Shown: positions 19,647 to 30,549 of the stretch, in pieces
How the letters are laid out: each line of letters opens with the position of its first letter
Position numbering within the stretch: position 1 is the first letter of the stretch
Assembly: GCA_029260715.1 (NCBI GenBank)
Contig: JAJDCS010000034.1
Location: 62,001-126,000 of the forward strand
DNA: 64,000 bases
Direction of reading: 5' to 3'
From: Phycisphaeraceae bacterium
Lineage (GTDB): Bacteria > Planctomycetota > Phycisphaerae > Phycisphaerales > Phycisphaeraceae
Notes under the pieces: generated by a model
What the model was told of the DNA's origin: nothing
Databases searched by the model: none
The model's input: the letters and a program-made list of their open reading frames with translations, nothing else
Program-made: the position numbers and the translations under genes

Positions 19647-19675
19647 AACCCGCCGATTTCGGCGGGTTTTTGTTT
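19647..19675 (+). terminator. Terminator of the 16S transcript
   Basis: AACCCGCCGA and TCGGCGGGTT form a tight stem followed by a T-rich run. It lies 17 bases after the processing stem, so the transcript contains 16S only. Further hairpins (19690-19712) and one copy of GGGGCACGCTTCGCTTAGCC (19785-19804) fill the gap to 19866. Confidence 0.82.
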
Positions 19676-19866
19676 GGGGTGAAGGGGGAGCCCACGGGTG
19701 GAATCCGTGGGCTTCGTTGTTGATGGGACGCACGGCGGACTCGCTACTCTCGCTGGCGGTCTCACCCGGCGGTCCACTGTTCCTGGGGCACGCTTCGCTT
19801 AGCCCCAGCCACCCGTGGGTTTTTTATTTGGGGTTGAATATGACGCCTGGTACTGTATCAGTGTAA

Positions 19867-20530
19867 GTGTTTGAGAAAACAGAAAGACCGGAGTTACCAA
19901 GCGAGCCCTCACCTGATGGGGTGTGGACAAAAGTTCGCCTTGAGCTTCGCAGGTGGTTTGAGAGCGAAGCTCCCTCACTACTTCTTCTTTACGAGGGAGC
20001 AGTGTTACTGTTGCATGAGAAACAGGTTCCTGGACGGCACCATTTCATCAGCCATGCTGCCCGTGACATTCTAAATATTCTACCTCGCATTATTGATCCA
20101 AGCAGCACCGGCCCCAGATTGGATTACTACAAGCATCTCAAAAAAATTGACTCGCATTGGCCTAGGAATGAACTTGTGGAATCAAACTCAAAGGCGAATA
20201 CTGCAAACACTGATTCTGTCTCGATCGCACGACAAGCGTTTGTTCACGTAGACCAACTTGTCCAAGAACACCGTAATCATCCAACACAACGAAAACGAAG
20301 CGAGATATTAATCCGGGCGTTATTTCGACTAGCAGGTATCCCGGCGTTTGAGGTAGATCGGATAGCGGGCGAAGTCTTTGCCGAACAGAAATGGTTTATG
20401 AGGCACACCCATGGTCGAAAGAAAGTAGCTGACGCACTCAATGATGATGAGCTAAAAAAACACTTCTTAAACGTAGAGCATGCCCTGCATAGTATTGTCG
20501 GGCATTATTTTACAGGTACTGAGCCAATCG

Positions 20531-20559
<29 letters not shown>
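19867..20559 (+). CDS. Unrecognised helical protein, first gene of a two-gene locus
   Basis: 230 residues from a GTG directly preceded in frame by a TAA. An ATG at 19840 in the same frame encodes eight residues before that TAA, so the start has probably been altered, or a short leader peptide exists. The protein is predicted mostly helical. Notable segments: ESEAPSLLLLYEGAVLLLH, HHFISHAARDILNILP, RKRSEILIRALFRLAG and VEHALHSIVGHYFTGTEPID. The R/H-rich helices recall HEPN-like folds, but no diagnostic motif was identified. DNA is clearly poorer in GC than the flanks, and codon use differs, suggesting acquisition. Its last 29 bases overlap the next gene. Confidence 0.7.
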
Positions 20560-23416
<2,857 letters not shown>

Positions 23417-23429
23417 GGCGGGGTTGAGG

Positions 23430-23520
23430 GGGGTCGGCAGGGGGCACGCTTCGCTTAGCCATCAGGCACACTGATCCAAGTACGCAGAGCATCACACAGT
23501 ATGACTGTGTGATGGCACCC
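23430..23520 (+). repeat. 91-base direct repeat, copy 1
   Basis: Differs from 24075-24165 at four positions by eye. It starts with GGGGTCGGCAG, contains GGGGCACGCTTCGCTTAGCC and ends in an ATCACACAG / CTGTGTGAT hairpin followed by GGCACCC. Confidence 0.85.
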
Positions 23521-23565
23521 AGGCTCGTGGCGGGCGGGTGTGTGGGTTTGTTTGAATCTTTTCCG

Positions 23566-23603
23566 TATCGCACTACGCAGCCTGCGGCTGGGTCGTGGAA
23601 CCC
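23566..23603 (-). repeat. Hairpin repeat C-like, CTACGCAG variant
   Basis: TATCGCACTACGCAG and CTGCGGCTGGGTCGTGG, with the GTGGTTCCACG-type end, in the repeat-filled gap. It is preceded by GGGTTTGTTTGAATC, which recurs at 23702 and 23917. Confidence 0.55.
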
Positions 23604-23720
23604 GACCAAGCTGTCCGGGCGGGGGTGGGCTTACGGGAGGCGGCGGACGATTAAGAAGAAGATCGCTCCCTTGCGGTTGCGGCTCGTGGTGGGCGGGTGT
23701 GGGTTTGTTTGAATCTTTTC

Positions 23721-23760
23721 CGTATCGCACTACGCAGCTTGCGGCTGGGTCGTGGCACCC
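23721..23760 (-). repeat. Hairpin repeat C-like, second CTACGCAG variant
   Basis: Nearly the same as 23566-23603, including the preceding GGGTTTGTTTGAATC stretch, so a block of about 70 bases is duplicated. Confidence 0.6.
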
Positions 23761-23875
23761 AATCTTGGGTGAGTTGTTGACGGCCTGACCTTCCCCCCTT
23801 AGCGGGCGGGCATGATTCCCGACACTGACAACGGGGTTGTCAGTGCCACCCAATCCCACGGAAATGGAGGGAAGA

Positions 23876-23902
23876 AACCGCTTCCTGACGGTCGCGGCTC
23901 GT
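23876..23902 (+). repeat. Hairpin repeat D, copy 1
   Basis: ACCGCTTCCTGACGGTCGCGG and CTCGT: GACGGTCGCGGCTCG is the conserved core of this family, also at 24331, 24522, 29424, 30491 and 57487. Confidence 0.6.
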
Positions 23903-24074
23903 GGCGGGTGGGTGTGGGTTTGTTTGAATCTATTCCGTGACCTTCCCCACGTTTGGTGGGCGCGGGTGGGTCGTGGCACCCAAAGTTATGCGAGATGGTG
24001 GGTTTCGCTTCCCCCGGAAGCTCTACCCGCCCTACGGGTAAGCTGTCGGGGCGGGTATGGGCCAGGGGCTGTGG

Positions 24075-24165
24075 GGGGTCGGCAGGGGGCACGCTTCGCT
24101 TAGCCATCAGGCACACTGATCGAAGTACAAAGAGCATCACACAGTAAGACTGTGTGATGGCACCC
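24075..24165 (+). repeat. 91-base direct repeat, copy 2
   Basis: See copy 1 at 23430. Together the two copies bracket 550 bases of other repeats. No coding sequence is supported anywhere in 23417-24786. Confidence 0.85.
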
Positions 24166-24480
24166 GGCGCCAGCGGCGGAGGTGGGCGGTGATCACCCTA
24201 CGGCTGCTACTGCTGCGGCCAAGACGTTCGGGCGGGGGCGGACGTACTTGCTGACGGACATTATGCATAGTGGCGATTAGGTGCTGAAGTGCCGGCATGT
24301 TGGACGTTAATCTGTTTGCGTCTGGGTCCGGAGACCGCTCCTTTTCAGTCGCGGCTCGTAACGGGCGTTTTTCTATGCCGGGTGCCACGGCTTCAGGCGT
24401 AGCCTAAGCCGTGTTGGGGTGGAGTATAGGAGAATTGCTTACGCGCTGGGCTGGTGTGGGGTTTGGGAGAAACACTTCTT

Positions 24481-24584
24481 ATACGGATTCGGAAAAGTTC
24501 ACGGTCGATGTAAAATCAAGGGAAAACCGCTCCCTGACGGTCGCGGCTCGTCGCGGACGGCTGCGAATTAATCCGAACCCGTAT
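24481..24584. mobile_element. 104-bp palindromic MITE-like element, copy 1
   Basis: Starts ATACGGATTCGG and ends CCGAACCCGTAT (terminal inverted repeats). The centre is a repeat D core (CCGCTCCCTGACGGTCGCGG). A second element of exactly the same length and layout is at 57445-57548. There is no internal gene, so any movement would need an enzyme encoded elsewhere. Confidence 0.65.
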
Positions 24585-24786
24585 TATCCGTCTGGGTCGG
24601 GTGAAGCGGTGGCGCCCGAGTTGGATACGGATTCGAACGGGGGTTGAGTTTCGGTAGGGTTGGGTGTTTTCGCACTGCTTACTCGCCGGGTGAGTGAAGC
24701 AGTGGCACCCATGCTTCAGGCGTAGCCTAAGCTGTGTTGGGGGTTGGGAGGGGGATTTGAGCCAAGCTGTCCGGGCAGGCCCGGAC

Positions 24787-25542
24787 CTACTTTTTAAGTT
24801 TTGATTTTTTTCGTTTTGCTTCGCCGTAGCGTAGGTTTAGGCAGTGGCGGCATTGGAGTTGGCGTGGTGGGAAGAGGGGTGCGTAGCGGTTTAGTAGGTT
24901 GAGGGCGGTTTGGCGGGTGGGGGATTGGGGTGGTGGTGTGCGGTGTGAGGGGTGGCGGGTGTAGGGGGCGTGTGCGTTTAGCCAATGGTGGGCGGTGGGC
25001 GCGTCGCGCAGCTCGTCGGGGGTGGCGAGGACGAGGAATAGCTTAAGGAATTTCTTTTTGCAGCGTGGGCAGATGAGGAAGTGCTGAGCGAGTTTTTTGT
25101 GGAGGCGCCAGCGCTCGATGGTGATTTCTTGTGACCAGTTGTTGGTTAGGCCTAGCTGTTTGGTGCGTGAGGCGCCGCGGTTTGGGTTTGGGGTGAGTTG
25201 GTGGTCTGGCCCGCGGGCGTTGTTTGTTTGGCCTTGGGATGGGTGGCGGTGTGGGTGGTCTGGTGCGGGTTTCATGGCGTTTGATTTAGCGGTTCGGTAG
25301 TCGCCGACGAGTGGGCGGGGCGGGCGTTGGTCGTGTAGTGTTGCGAGTGTGTGTGCGGTGAGTGTGGTTGTGGCGGCGGCTTCCCGGCCTGCGAAGGTGG
25401 GGGCGGGTTTGAGGGTGGTTGTTGGCCAGAGGTCGGAGGCGCGGACCTCGACGCATGCGGAGCGGTCGAATCGGCCTGCGCGGTTGGTCCATGAGGGCTT
25501 GTGGCGGAGCGTGGGCAGTTGCGGTGGGTGGGGGGCGGTCAC
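24787..25542 (-). CDS. Zinc-ribbon unknown protein
   Basis: 251 residues from a GTG. The first 125 residues are Pro/Thr/Arg-rich and low in structure. The C-terminal half has CPRCKKKFLKLFLV and QCRHCLNLRYGEAK, two CxxC knuckles of a zinc ribbon spaced by about 75 residues, and ends in a Lys-rich tail. Short proteins with this CPxC...CRHC pattern are common as uncharacterised genes in many bacteria, where they may bind nucleic acid. The frame is free of stops and has coding-type bias. A G/C hairpin (GTCCGGGCAGGCCCGGAC) with T-run lies at about 24767-24795, overlapping its 3' end. Confidence 0.65.
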   Translation of the reverse strand: MTAPHPPQLPTLRHKPSWTNRAGRFDRSACVEVRASDLWPTTTLKPAPTFAGREAAATTTLTAHTLATLHDQRPPRPLVGDYRTAKSNAMKPAPDHPHRHPSQGQTNNARGPDHQLTPNPNRGASRTKQLGLTNNWSQEITIERWRLHKKLAQHFLICPRCKKKFLKLFLVLATPDELRDAPTAHHWLNAHAPYTRHPSHRTPPPQSPTRQTALNLLNRYAPLFPPRQLQCRHCLNLRYGEAKRKKSKLKK

Positions 25543-25589
25543 GGTGAAGTAATTTTATCGGGAGGGGTCGGGGCGTGGGGAGGGTTAGG

Positions 25590-26744
25590 TCACACCTTGT
25601 CCGCCTGAAGGGGATCAAGGTGTGGCACGCGATATGCGGTTTTTGGTGTCTGCACGGCCGACTCGCTTTGCTCGCCGGCCGCGGCAGCCGCCTGTGTGGG
25701 TGGTGTTTTTGGGTTGCGGGTGATGCGGACGTGGTTGCGGGTGATTTCTAGTTGTGCGTTGTTGGTTAGGTTGAAGGAGCGTTGGTTGCCTTTTTGGTCG
25801 GTGGCGGCGCGTGCGATGGCTTGGAGGGTTTTGGCGCCGAGGCGGTCGTGGTTGGCGCCGGCGTTGATTATTAGGCGGCGGAGGAGGGCTTGTAGTACGG
25901 CGGCGGGTAGATGGCGGGCGGCGTTGCGGGAGAGGGATGCGGTTGGTCCTTTGTGTGTGACGTGGGTCTGGGCTTGGTCGGTTTGGCGTTCGATGGCGAG
26001 GTGTGTGTGTCGGAGGTGGTCGGCGAGTGTGACGGCTTTTTGCGAGGCGTGAGGGTGGGCGTTGCGTAGGCGTGGCAGGACGTCGCGGCGCAGTGCGGCT
26101 CGTAGTCGGGAAGGGTCGGTGTTTGTGTGGTCTTGCCGCCAGGGCTGGTCGAGGTTGGTAAGGAATTGGAGCACGGCGTTGCGGTCGACGGCGAGTAGCG
26201 GGCGGATGAGTTTGTAAGGGGTGTGTGGTAGGAGGCGGCGTTTCCAGGCCATACCGCTTAGCCCGCGTACGGAGGCGCCTCGGAGCAGTCGCATGAGGAG
26301 TGTTTCGAGTTGGTCGTCGCTGTGGTGGCCTGTGGCGACGTAGTGTGCGTTGAATGCTTGGGCGAGTGATGCGAGGGCTTGGTAGCGTGCGCGTCGAGCG
26401 TTTGCTTCGAGGTTGCCGGGTTGTTTTTTGAGGTTGAGGTCTGCGCGGAAGTGTGGGAGTTTTAGCTGTTGTGCGAGTTTTGCGACGAAGGCGGCGTCTG
26501 TTTCGGCGTCATTTCGGAGGTGGTGCTGTACGTGGGCGACGGCGAGTTGTAGCGGCCAGCGGCGGCGTTGGGCCAGGGCGGCCAGCACACGGAGGATGGC
26601 GACGGAGTCTGGGCCGCCGCTGACGGCGACGAGGACGCGAGCGGTTTGGTTTGGTTTTGCGCAGACCCCGCAGCGTTGTCGCAGTGCGGCTGCGACCGCT
26701 TTGACGAACGGGTGCTGGTGGAGGATCATGCGGGGCGTGTCCAT
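25590..26744 (-). CDS. tilS: tRNA(Ile)-lysidine synthetase
   Basis: About 384 residues from the ATG at 26744. The PP-loop motif SGGPDS is at 42-47. Typical TilS features follow: VAHVQHHLR, ARYQAL, VATGHHSDDQLET, RGLSGM and RPLL. TilS modifies C34 of the CAU-anticodon tRNA to lysidine so that it reads AUA. The final 45 residues or so are low-complexity (TQAAAAAGEQSES onward), and the DNA beneath them matches the dispersed hairpin repeat CACACCTTGTCCGCC / GGATCAAGGTGTGGCAC, so the original C-terminus was probably extended or replaced by a repeat. It is divergent from the next gene. Confidence 0.92.
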   Translation of the reverse strand: MDTPRMILHQHPFVKAVAAALRQRCGVCAKPNQTARVLVAVSGGPDSVAILRVLAALAQRRRWPLQLAVAHVQHHLRNDAETDAAFVAKLAQQLKLPHFRADLNLKKQPGNLEANARRARYQALASLAQAFNAHYVATGHHSDDQLETLLMRLLRGASVRGLSGMAWKRRLLPHTPYKLIRPLLAVDRNAVLQFLTNLDQPWRQDHTNTDPSRLRAALRRDVLPRLRNAHPHASQKAVTLADHLRHTHLAIERQTDQAQTHVTHKGPTASLSRNAARHLPAAVLQALLRRLIINAGANHDRLGAKTLQAIARAATDQKGNQRSFNLTNNAQLEITRNHVRITRNPKTPPTQAAAAAGEQSESAVQTPKTAYRVPHLDPLQADKV

Positions 26745-26850
26745 GTTTTGATCATACCGCTGTGGGGGCGGCTTGGCATCGCGGCTGTTTTGACCGGTGG
26801 CAGTGCGGCGTCTTGCAATGGTGCGAATCGGGCGTGTCGAGACCCAGGCC

Positions 26851-27420
26851 ATGACACCACACCTGTCACAGGCACTTGATTTTTTAAGCGGCAACGACAC
26901 CGTGACCCATGCGTTATTGGTGCTGGGCGTGGCGTTGATTACGACGTCGCTTCTGATGCGTTACCGCAAGCGTCGCACGAAGAGCCGTGTTGCGGACTCG
27001 GTGACGCCTCAGGAGCAGATCGAGCGGGTCCGCCAGCAGCGTGGTATGCGAGGCGATCTGGAGGACCTGATGGTTGAGATTGAGCAGTTGGCCAAGCGAT
27101 TTTCGGCGCAGCTGGACGCGAAGTCGATGGAGCTTGAGCGGCTGCTTGAGCATGCGGACCGTAGCATCGCGCGGTTGGAGCGTCTGAGGGGTGATGAGGC
27201 GGGCGATAGCCGAATGGGCGGTGGCGGCGGGCAGGCCGACGGGTATGGCGGGGTTCCGCAGGCGGGCGTGGGTGTGGGTGAGGCTGGTGGTGGGAATGAT
27301 GCGTTGGCGAGGTCGGTGTACACGCTGGCGGACCAGGGGCTTGGGCCTGGTGAGATCGCTGAGAAACTGGGCGAGTTGGTGGGCAAGATTGAGTTGATAT
27401 TGGCGCTTCGTAGCGCTTGA
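26851..27420 (+). CDS. Membrane-anchored coiled-coil protein with DUF2802-like C-terminus
   Basis: About 189 residues from the ATG at 26851. One membrane segment (about 17-36, HALLVLGVALITTSLLM) is followed by a basic stop-transfer RYRKRRTK. A coiled coil follows (about 50-110, LEDLMVEIEQLAKRF; LERLLEHADRSIARL), then a Gly-rich linker and a C-terminal helix pair SVYTLADQGLGPGEIAEKLG with VGKIELILAL. That ending resembles DUF2802, found near flagellar or membrane proteins elsewhere. Function unknown. It shares a 106-base divergent promoter region with tilS. Confidence 0.7.
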   Translation: MTPHLSQALDFLSGNDTVTHALLVLGVALITTSLLMRYRKRRTKSRVADSVTPQEQIERVRQQRGMRGDLEDLMVEIEQLAKRFSAQLDAKSMELERLLEHADRSIARLERLRGDEAGDSRMGGGGGQADGYGGVPQAGVGVGEAGGGNDALARSVYTLADQGLGPGEIAEKLGELVGKIELILALRSA

Positions 27421-27493
27421 TGGGCGGGTGGTCGGTGTTGTGACGGGGCAGGGTGTGTCAAGGCTGGCACGGGTTTGTTTTTATGTGAAGCCG

Positions 27494-27609
27494 TCCCAAA
27501 ACCCTAAACGGTAGATCGCCGGCAACGTTCTGACCGTTGCAAACCTCCGCCGTTTGCACTGGCTGACAAGCAACCAGTGGCACACAATTCAACCTCATCA
27601 GGGGTTTTG
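27494..27609 (-). repeat. Dispersed repeat E, copy 2
   Basis: Reverse complement of 281-396 with scattered changes. It lies between the DUF2802-like gene and dapA, next to repeat C copy 6. Nothing coding is seen in 27421-27831. Confidence 0.75.
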
Positions 27610-27633
27610 GTATGGCTTCGTGTATTAAATTGT

Positions 27634-27669
27634 GGATCGCACGACACAGCGGACTGTGTCGTGGCACCC
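27634..27669 (-). repeat. Hairpin repeat C, copy 6
   Basis: GGATCGCACGACACAG and CTGTGTCGTGGCACCC, inverted relative to the copies at 2-8 kb. Confidence 0.7.
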
Positions 27670-27831
27670 GAGATGCCCGGCAGGAGTGCCGGGCCTACAC
27701 GGTTTTGTCGTGGCACCCGATATGCCTACCGGGAGCGATTGTGGCGGGCTGATGTCGTAGAATATGGTGGCTGGGGTGTGATTGGGCGGTCGGTGTTGGA
27801 TCGGTACAGTTCAACTGTGGGAATGATTTAA

Positions 27832-28731
27832 ATGATCCAAGGTCTCTTTACAGCGATGGTGACGCCGTTCAAGGGTGGTCGGGTTGATTACGACCGGCTG
27901 TCTGTGAACGTGAGCGATCAGGTTGAGGCTGGCGTTGACGGTTTGGTGCCTGTGGGTACGACGGGCGAGTCGCCGACGCTTAGCCACGAGGAGCACCGGC
28001 GGGTGATCGAGCAGGTGGTGAAGGCTGCGAGCGAGCAGCCCCGGAAGGTTCCGGTGGTCGCGGGTACGGGCTCGAACTCGACGGAGGAGGCGACGGCTCT
28101 GACGCGTCACGCGAAGCAGGTTGGCGCGGTTGCGGCGCTGATGGTGAATCCTTATTACAACAAGCCTACGCAGGAGGGTTTGTACCGTCACTTCATGGCG
28201 GTGGCTGACGCGGTTGACCTGCCTATTGTGCTGTACAACATCCCGGGTCGCACGGGGGTGACGATGACTCCGCAGACGGTGGCGCGGCTGGCGGGGCACC
28301 CCCACATTGTCGCGATTAAGGAGGCGACGGGGTCTTTGGATATGGCGTCGGAGATCGCGTCATTGTGTGATATTGCGATCGTGTCGGGCGACGACTCGCT
28401 GACGCTGCCTTTGATGAGCGTGGGGGCGAAGGGCGTGATCAGTGTGTTGAGCAACCTGATCCCTCGGCGGGTGAAGGCGTTGGTGGACGCGGCGCGTTCG
28501 GGGGACGGCGACACGGCGAGACGTCTGCACCTGGAGCTGTTCCCGTTGTTTAAGATTATGTTCATCGAGACGAACCCGATCCCGATCAAGACGGCGATGT
28601 GTATGTGCGGTCTTGACAGCGGTGAGCTTCGGTTGCCGCTGTGCGAGATGTCCGACGCGAACCAGGCGGCGCTGAAGCGGGCGTTGTCGCAGCACGGGGT
28701 GCTGGGTCGCAGCGGTGTGGCGGTGTCTTGA
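27832..28731 (+). CDS. dapA: 4-hydroxy-tetrahydrodipicolinate synthase
   Basis: 299 residues, the usual DapA length. It condenses pyruvate with aspartate semialdehyde in the lysine and diaminopimelate pathway. Seen: GTTGES (42-47), PYYNKP (Tyr108/109), LYNIPGRTG (Tyr135) and the Schiff-base lysine Lys163 in AIKEATGS; also SGDDSL and a C-terminal NPIPIKTAM. All catalytic residues are present. Diaminopimelate synthesis fits a cell with peptidoglycan. Start is an ATG after TTTAA without an obvious ribosome site. Confidence 0.96.
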   Translation: MIQGLFTAMVTPFKGGRVDYDRLSVNVSDQVEAGVDGLVPVGTTGESPTLSHEEHRRVIEQVVKAASEQPRKVPVVAGTGSNSTEEATALTRHAKQVGAVAALMVNPYYNKPTQEGLYRHFMAVADAVDLPIVLYNIPGRTGVTMTPQTVARLAGHPHIVAIKEATGSLDMASEIASLCDIAIVSGDDSLTLPLMSVGAKGVISVLSNLIPRRVKALVDAARSGDGDTARRLHLELFPLFKIMFIETNPIPIKTAMCMCGLDSGELRLPLCEMSDANQAALKRALSQHGVLGRSGVAVS

Positions 28732-28784
28732 GGGGGCGCGGTTTGGCGGCGGGCGTGGGTTTGTTTTATCTGTATTAAATTTTA

Positions 28785-28819
28785 GATCGCACTACACAGC
28801 GGGCTGTGTCGTGGCACCC
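28785..28819 (-). repeat. Hairpin repeat C, copy 7
   Basis: GATCGCACTACACAG and CTGTGTCGTGGCACCC, between the converging dapA and pyrE genes. Confidence 0.7.
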
Positions 28820-28837
28820 GAGTACCCGGGGGGGTGG

Positions 28838-29368
28838 TCAGTTTTCGATGCCGAGGTCTGTTTTGGTGAATAGGCTGTGGAAGGTTAGGGAGGCTGCTTC
28901 GATATTTTCTCTGCCGCCTTCGAGGCGGTCGATGACGGCGACGACGGCGGTGACTTTTGCGCCGTTGTCTCTTAGGACACGTGCGGCTTCGATGATCTGT
29001 CCGCCTGTGGTGACGATGTCTTCGACAAGCAGGACGCGGTCTCCGGCTTTGAGTCGTCCTTCGAGTTGCTTGGCGGTGCCGTAGTCTTTTTTGCTGTTGC
29101 GTATGAGTACGGATGGCTTGTCGCAGGCCATGGCGGCGGCGGTGACGAGTGGGATGCCGCCCAATTCGGCGCCGGCGAGTCTGTCGGCGTCAGTGGCGTG
29201 TGTGGCGAGTCGCTGGCCTAGTGCGGTGAGGATGTCGGGCTGTGTCTCGAAGAGGTATTTGTCGAGGTAGTACTTGCTTTTTCTGCCGCTGCGTAGGGTG
29301 AAGTCTCCGTGGAGCAGTGCGGTTTCGCGGATGCGGTCGATGAGTTGTTGGTCGGTCATGGTTAGCAT
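28838..29368 (-). CDS. pyrE: Orotate phosphoribosyltransferase
   Basis: About 176 residues from the ATG at 29368 (a second ATG lies at 29359). It converts orotate plus PRPP to OMP in pyrimidine synthesis. Seen: HGDFTLRSGRKSKYYLDK, GAELGGIPLVTA and the PRPP loop VLLVEDIVTTGGQ. The frame runs further upstream, but those codons fall in repeat D copy 4 and are not expected to be translated. It belongs to the shorter PyrE group. Confidence 0.93.
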   Translation of the reverse strand: MLTMTDQQLIDRIRETALLHGDFTLRSGRKSKYYLDKYLFETQPDILTALGQRLATHATDADRLAGAELGGIPLVTAAAMACDKPSVLIRNSKKDYGTAKQLEGRLKAGDRVLLVEDIVTTGGQIIEAARVLRDNGAKVTAVVAVIDRLEGGRENIEAASLTFHSLFTKTDLGIEN

Positions 29369-29423
29369 TTTTTCTAGAGGTGTGTACGACCAGACGGTTG
29401 CGCGATCCAAATCTGTCTCATGC

Positions 29424-29453
29424 CGGGACCGCTCCCTGACGGTCGCGGCTCGT
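29424..29453 (+). repeat. Hairpin repeat D, copy 4
   Basis: GGGACCGCTCCCTGACGGTC and GCGGCTCGT, in the short gap between the divergent pyrE and dehydrogenase genes. Confidence 0.65.
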
Positions 29454-29568
29454 TGTGTAGCGGTACACCGGATCAAAAAGCACTGGGGAGTATAAGGCTT
29501 TTTGGGGTGTTGTTCCGGTTTATTTACGGCATGACTGGTGGGTGGGGTTTGGGTACACTCGCGTGGTA

Positions 29569-30384
29569 GTGCCCCATGACCTTCACAACCGGTTGATCGT
29601 GATTACGGGCGCCAGCTCCGGGATTGGTGCGGCGACGGCGGTTGCTTGCGCTCAGGCGGGTATGGACGTGGTGCTGGCTGCTCGTCGGCTGGACCGGTTG
29701 GAGGGGGTGGCGGAGTTGGTTCGCGGGCACGGGCGGCGGGCGCTTGCGGTGGCTTGCGACGTGTGCAGCGACGACGACGTGGCGCGTTTGTTCGAGCGTA
29801 CGGAGGCGGAGTTCGGTGGGCTTTACAGCGTTTTTGCCAACGCGGGGGTGGGGCTTGCGGCGGCGGTGCTTGACACCACGGACCGGCAGATGCGTGATAT
29901 TTTCGAGGCTAATTTTTTTGGGACGCTTCGTTGCGTGCGTGAGGCGGTGCCGCTGATGCGTGGCGGCGACGGGGGTGGGCTTAAGGGGCATGTGCTGATC
30001 TGTTCTAGCTGTGTTAGTGAGATCGGCCTGCCCAAGCACGGTGCGTATTGCGCTACCAAGGCTGCGCAGGACTGCATTGCGCAGTCGCTGCGGGCGGAGC
30101 TTGGGCGGAGCGGGGTTTATGTTAGCAGTGTCCACCCGATCACCACGGACACGGAGTTTTTTAAGAAGACGGTGGAGCGTTCGCCCGGTGACCGGTCGAG
30201 GATCAAGTCTCACAAGGTTGTTACGCAGACGGCTCAGCACGTGGCGCGGGGCGTGGTGAATTGCTTGCGCAAGCCTGTGCCGGAGGTTTGGCCGCATATG
30301 GCGACGCGGTTTGGGTTGGCGGTTTGCACGGCTTTTCCTCGTGTGACGGCTTGGGCGATGCGCGAGGCGATGCGGCGCGGGTGA
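29569..30384 (+). CDS. Short-chain dehydrogenase/reductase
   Basis: About 271 residues from the GTG at 29569; GTGs at 29542 and 29563 are alternatives. A Rossmann NAD(P) motif TGASSGIG is near residues 13-20, then NAG in FANAGVG, catalytic Ser in ICSSCVS and the YCATK motif (YxxxK). ARRLDRLE after the second strand suggests NADP preference. The C-terminus has a hydrophobic helix region. Substrate cannot be deduced, and the gene has no operon partner. Confidence 0.87.
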   Translation: MPHDLHNRLIVITGASSGIGAATAVACAQAGMDVVLAARRLDRLEGVAELVRGHGRRALAVACDVCSDDDVARLFERTEAEFGGLYSVFANAGVGLAAAVLDTTDRQMRDIFEANFFGTLRCVREAVPLMRGGDGGGLKGHVLICSSCVSEIGLPKHGAYCATKAAQDCIAQSLRAELGRSGVYVSSVHPITTDTEFFKKTVERSPGDRSRIKSHKVVTQTAQHVARGVVNCLRKPVPEVWPHMATRFGLAVCTAFPRVTAWAMREAMRRG

Positions 30385-30490
30385 GTGAGGGGGGGCAGAT
30401 CGTGTTCGCACACAGCAGCCCGCCTGAGGCGGATCTATGACCTTCGGCATGCTGTGTGGTATCCGGCGAGATCGATCCTTTGCCTCATGC

Positions 30491-30519
30491 GGGACCGCTC
30501 CCTCACGGTCGCGGCTCGT
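30491..30519 (+). repeat. Hairpin repeat D, copy 5
   Basis: GGGACCGCTCCCTCACGGTC and GCGGCTCGT, next to CGCCTGAGGCGGATC (about 30421) in the 165-base gap between converging genes. Confidence 0.65.
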
Positions 30520-30549
30520 CTTGGAACCGTACGCCAAATCAAAAACGCG

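Noticed and set aside
29370-29476. N-terminal extension of pyrE
   Set aside because: The added residues come from repeat D sequence and are absent from the PyrE family; the ATG at 29368 gives the usual start.
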